A DNA stretch of 32,536 bases from Opitutus sp. GAS368 (lineage in GTDB: Bacteria > Verrucomicrobiota > Verrucomicrobiia > Opitutales > Opitutaceae). Every line of letters begins with the position of its first letter. Position 1 is the stretch's first letter. Below, piece by piece: positions 29,409-32,536 of the stretch. The position numbers and the translations under genes were made by a program. The notes below the pieces were generated by a model. That model worked only from the letters and a program-made list of their open reading frames with translations. It did not search any database and was not told the DNA's origin. The stretch lies in assembly GCA_945874455.1 (NCBI GenBank), contig CAMCHO010000032.1, positions 1-32,536 on the forward strand, in the 5' to 3' direction.

Positions 29409-32400
29409 ATGAATCTCGTCCGCCTCGCCTTGCGCTCCCCGTGGTCCGTCCTCGTTCTCGTTGTCGCGGTCTGCCTCGGCGCCACCCTCGCCCTCCAACG
29501 CATGGCGCGCGATGCGTTCCCCCCACTCGGCGTCCCCACCATCTACGTTGCCCAACCCTTCGGCGGCATGGACCCCGCCCAGATGGAGGGCTACATCACC
29601 TACTACTACGAATATCACTTCCTCTACATCACCGGCATCGAGCACGTAGAGTCGAAATCCATCCAGGGCGCGTCCTTGATGAAACTCCAGTTTCACCCCG
29701 GCACCGACATGGCCGCCGCCATGTCCGAGGTCGTCGCCTATGTGAACCGCTCCCGATCGTTCATGCCCGCCGGTACCCCCGGCGCCTTCGTCACCCGCTT
29801 CGACGCCGGCAGCGTCCCCGTCGGCTACCTCGTCTTCTCCACCGACGACCCCACCGTCACCGTCGGCCAGATGCAGGACGCCGCCCTCAACCGCGTGCGC
29901 CCGCTCTTCGCCACTCTCCCCGGCGTCTCCGCCCCGCCTCCTTTCGGCGGCAGCGCGCGCACCATCGTCATCAACGCCAAACCCGACCGCCTCCGCGCGT
30001 ATGGACTTTCCCCGGACGACCTCGTCCAGGCCATGACCGCCGCCAATATCCTCAGCCCGTCGGGCAACATGAACCTCGGCGACAAATACCCGATCGTCCC
30101 CGTCAACGCCGTCCCCAAAAACATCCAGGACCTCGCCGCCGTCCCGCTCCGCGTCACCCCGCAGGGCGCCGTCTTCCTCCGCGACGTCGCCACCGTCGAG
30201 GATAGCGCCGACCTCGTCACCTCCTACGCCCTCGCGAATGGCCGCCGCACCGTCTACGTCCCCGTCACCAAACGCGCCGATGCCTCCACGCTCTCCGTCG
30301 TGAACCTCGTGAAGTCCAACCTCGCGAAATTCCAGGCCGCCGTCCCCGATACCGTGAAAGTCAGCTACGAGTTCGATCAATCACCCGTCGTCAACCAGTC
30401 GATCGCCACACTGACCAAGGAAGGCGCGCTCGGCGCCTTGCTCACCGGCCTCATGGTGCTCCTCTTCCTGCGCGATTGGCGCAGCGCGCTGATCGTCGTC
30501 GTCAATATCCCCATCGCCCTCCTCGCCGCGACGTTCGCCCTCTGGATTACCGGCCAGAGCCTCAACCTCATGACGCTCTCCGGCCTCGCGCTCGCCGTGG
30601 GTATTCTCGTCGACGAAGCGACGGTCGCCGTGGAAAACATCCACGCCCACCTCGCCCGCGGCACTCCCCTCGCCCGCGCCGCCCTCGAAGCCACCCGCGA
30701 AACCGCCCTCCCGCGCCTCCTCGCGATGCTGTGCATCGTCGCCGTTTTTATCCCCGCGTTCTTCATGGTCGGCGCCGCGAAAGCCCTCTTCACCCCGCTC
30801 GCCCTCGCTGTCGGATTTTCGATGATCGCGTCGTTTTTCCTCTCCAGCACGCTCGTCCCCGTCCTCAGCGTGTGGTTCCTCCGCCGCCACCCCGCGCCAA
30901 TTTCTTCGACTTCAAGTCCCCAACTTCCACTGGCGCGTTTTTACGCGTCACTCGTCCGTCCGTTCATCGCCGCCCGCTGGCTCGTCCTCCCGCTCTACCT
31001 CGCCGCCGCCTTCGGCCTCATCTCCGTTTTCGGCCCGCAGCTCGGGCTCGAGATTTTCCCCGCCGTCGATTCCGGCCAGCTCGCCATCCGTTTCCGCGGT
31101 GCCGCCGGCACCAAGGTCGAAAAAACCGAAGCCGTCGCGAAACAAATCCTCGACACCATCAACCGCGAAGCCGGCGCCGCCAACGTCGCCATCACCATCG
31201 GCCTCGTCGGCGTTCACGCCTCCAATTATCCCGTCAATCTCATCTACCTTTTCAACACCGGCCCCGAGGAGGGCTGGCTCGCCGTGCAGCTCAAGCCCGG
31301 CTCGGGCGTGAAGATCGAAACCCTCAAAGAAAAACTCCGCGCCGCCTTCGCCGCCGAGCTCCCCGCTATCCGCGTCTCCTTCGAGCCGAGTGATCTCGTC
31401 TCGCGCGTCATGAGCTTCGGCTCTCCCACCCCCATCGAGGTCGCCGTCAGCGGGCCGTCGTTCCCCGCGAGCCGCGAGTTTGCCGAAAAAATCGCCGCCA
31501 AACTCCGCACACTTCCGAATCTCCGCGACGTCCACATCGCCCAATCGCTCGATTTCCCCACCGTCGACGTCCAGGTCGACCGCGAACGCGCCGGCCTCCT
31601 CGGTGTCCGCACGAGCGATGTCACGCGTTCCCTCGTCGCCGCGACAACCTCCAGCCGTTTCACAACCGCCAACTACTGGGCCGACCCCGGCAGCGGTATC
31701 AGCATGAGCCTCCAGGTCCAGATTCCCCAGTCGCAAACCAACTCCCTCGAAGACCTCCGCAACATCCCGATCTCGTCGTCCGCACCCGGCGGCAAGCCCG
31801 TCCTCTTGCGTAATGTCGCCAGCCTCACACCCGGCACCGCCCCCGGCCAATACGAACGCTACAATCTCGTCCGTGTCGTCAGCGTCACCGCCAATCTCCA
31901 CAACATCGACCTCGGCACCGCCTCCCGCCAAATCGCCGCCGCCGTCGCCGAACTCGGCGAACCGCCCGCCAAAGGCCGCGTCGACTACCGCGGCCAAGTC
32001 GGTCCGCTCACTGAACTCACCGAGGGTTTTAGCTCCGGCCTCCTCATAGCCATCGCCGTCATCTTTTTGCTCCTCACCGCGAACTTCCAATCCCTCCGCC
32101 TCGCCTTCGTCGTGATCGCCGCCGTCCCCGGCGTACTCGCCGGCGTCGTCCTCGCGCTGAAGTTCACTGGCACCACCCTCAATCTCCAGTCCGCGATCGG
32201 CGCGATCATGGCCGTCGGCGTCGCCATCGCCAACGCCATCCTCCTCGTCACCTTCGCCGACCGCGACCGCCGCCGCACCGCCGATCCCGCCGCCTCCGCC
32301 CTCTCCTCGGCGACTTCGCGCCTCCGCCCCATTCTCATGACGAGCTGCGCGATGGCTGCCGGTATGCTCCCCCTCGCCCTCGGCCTCGGCGAGGGCGGCG

Positions 32401-32536
32401 ATCAAGTCGCCCCACTCGGCCGCGCCGTCCTCGGCGGCCTCGCCCTCGGCACCCTCGCCACGCTCTTCATTCTCCCACCCGTCTTCGCGATTCTCGCCGG
32501 CCGCAACACCGAGAGCCCCTCCCTCGACCCCGACGA
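29409..32536 (+). CDS. RND efflux transporter permease (AcrB-like), truncated by the window end
   Basis: The frame starts at 29409 (MNLVRLALRSPWSVLVLVVA) and is still open after 1042 codons at the window edge. Two large periplasmic regions follow helices 1 and 7, and the usual ACR motifs are visible: FPPLGVPTIYV, LMVLLFLRDWRSALIVVVNIPIALL, LNLMTLSGLALAVGILVDEATVAVENIHAH (helix 4) and the helix 10 block IMAVGVAIANAILLVTFADRDR. The helix 4 pair that is Asp-Asp in AcrB is Asp402-Glu403, and the helix 10 lysine is Ala941. The pump would export hydrophobic compounds or metals using the proton gradient. No adaptor or outer-membrane channel gene precedes it; these could lie downstream. Confidence 0.9.
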   Translation, partial: MNLVRLALRSPWSVLVLVVAVCLGATLALQRMARDAFPPLGVPTIYVAQPFGGMDPAQMEGYITYYYEYHFLYITGIEHVESKSIQGASLMKLQFHPGTDMAAAMSEVVAYVNRSRSFMPAGTPGAFVTRFDAGSVPVGYLVFSTDDPTVTVGQMQDAALNRVRPLFATLPGVSAPPPFGGSARTIVINAKPDRLRAYGLSPDDLVQAMTAANILSPSGNMNLGDKYPIVPVNAVPKNIQDLAAVPLRVTPQGAVFLRDVATVEDSADLVTSYALANGRRTVYVPVTKRADASTLSVVNLVKSNLAKFQAAVPDTVKVSYEFDQSPVVNQSIATLTKEGALGALLTGLMVLLFLRDWRSALIVVVNIPIALLAATFALWITGQSLNLMTLSGLALAVGILVDEATVAVENIHAHLARGTPLARAALEATRETALPRLLAMLCIVAVFIPAFFMVGAAKALFTPLALAVGFSMIASFFLSSTLVPVLSVWFLRRHPAPISSTSSPQLPLARFYASLVRPFIAARWLVLPLYLAAAFGLISVFGPQLGLEIFPAVDSGQLAIRFRGAAGTKVEKTEAVAKQILDTINREAGAANVAITIGLVGVHASNYPVNLIYLFNTGPEEGWLAVQLKPGSGVKIETLKEKLRAAFAAELPAIRVSFEPSDLVSRVMSFGSPTPIEVAVSGPSFPASREFAEKIAAKLRTLPNLRDVHIAQSLDFPTVDVQVDRERAGLLGVRTSDVTRSLVAATTSSRFTTANYWADPGSGISMSLQVQIPQSQTNSLEDLRNIPISSSAPGGKPVLLRNVASLTPGTAPGQYERYNLVRVVSVTANLHNIDLGTASRQIAAAVAELGEPPAKGRVDYRGQVGPLTELTEGFSSGLLIAIAVIFLLLTANFQSLRLAFVVIAAVPGVLAGVVLALKFTGTTLNLQSAIGAIMAVGVAIANAILLVTFADRDRRRTADPAASALSSATSRLRPILMTSCAMAAGMLPLALGLGEGGDQVAPLGRAVLGGLALGTLATLFILPPVFAILAGRNTESPSLDPD

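Noticed and set aside
30948-32405. Minus-strand open frame of 485 codons over the RND permease
   Set aside because: Extreme Gly, Glu and Asp content and perfect overlap with the RND coding frame show it is an antisense artefact.

Overview
The window is GC-rich and gene-dense, with no phage, transposon, CRISPR or rRNA signal. It reads as a chromosomal segment of a Gram-negative bacterium with an outer membrane: there are several lipoproteins, an LpoB-like protein, a beta-barrel candidate and an RND pump. The mix of genes (zinc-free L31/L36, a short bS18, a PL11 pectin lyase, a ThuA-domain protein, a DUF1504-type antiporter) and the near absence of Shine-Dalgarno sequences suggest a verrucomicrobial genome of the Opitutaceae type. 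That assignment is inference from gene content and style, not from a marker search.

Layout. 1-746: end of pgsA and complete pgpA (phosphatidylglycerol synthesis). 780-2638 (minus): aroQ, a NusG/RfaH-like paralogue and a secreted or outer-membrane protein, closely spaced. 2718-6203 (minus): a tightly packed set of class I methyltransferase, FAD oxidoreductase and type III polyketide synthase, followed by a Nif3-like gene; this looks like a small aromatic-lipid or polyketide pathway. 6264-7806 (plus): dCMP deaminase, YqgE, then ribosomal proteins bL36 and bL31 of the cysteine-poor type, closed by a strong terminator. 7939-11805 (plus): DUF1015 protein, Na+/H+ antiporter-like protein, secreted ThuA-domain protein. 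11857-13425 (minus): an SDR dehydrogenase and a TPR protein. 13840-14034: a 64-residue bS18 with its own terminator. 14256-17674 (minus): PL11 rhamnogalacturonan lyase and CinA. 17711-19675 (plus): an unusually short UvrC and a DUF167 protein, separated by a 10-bp tandem repeat. 19844-21172 (minus): MATE exporter. 21352-23823 (plus): secreted S9D (glutamyl-endopeptidase-like) peptidase. 23994-28108 (minus): five exported or lipid-anchored envelope proteins including LpoB-like and YcfL-like members, the last with an apparent frameshift. 28270-29202 (minus): AEC transporter. 29409-end (plus): RND permease running off the window.

The observations most worth a second look are: the type III PKS/oxidoreductase/methyltransferase operon; the LpoB-YcfL-COG3014-like envelope operon with a two-module glycine-zipper protein and a frameshifted last gene; a UvrC lacking the Fe-S cysteine cluster and about 100 residues of the middle region; an RND permease with a changed proton-relay set; a CinA with an altered PncC motif; and a shared promoter-like element in front of two ribosomal protein genes. 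No single locus is clearly a new defence or mobile system.
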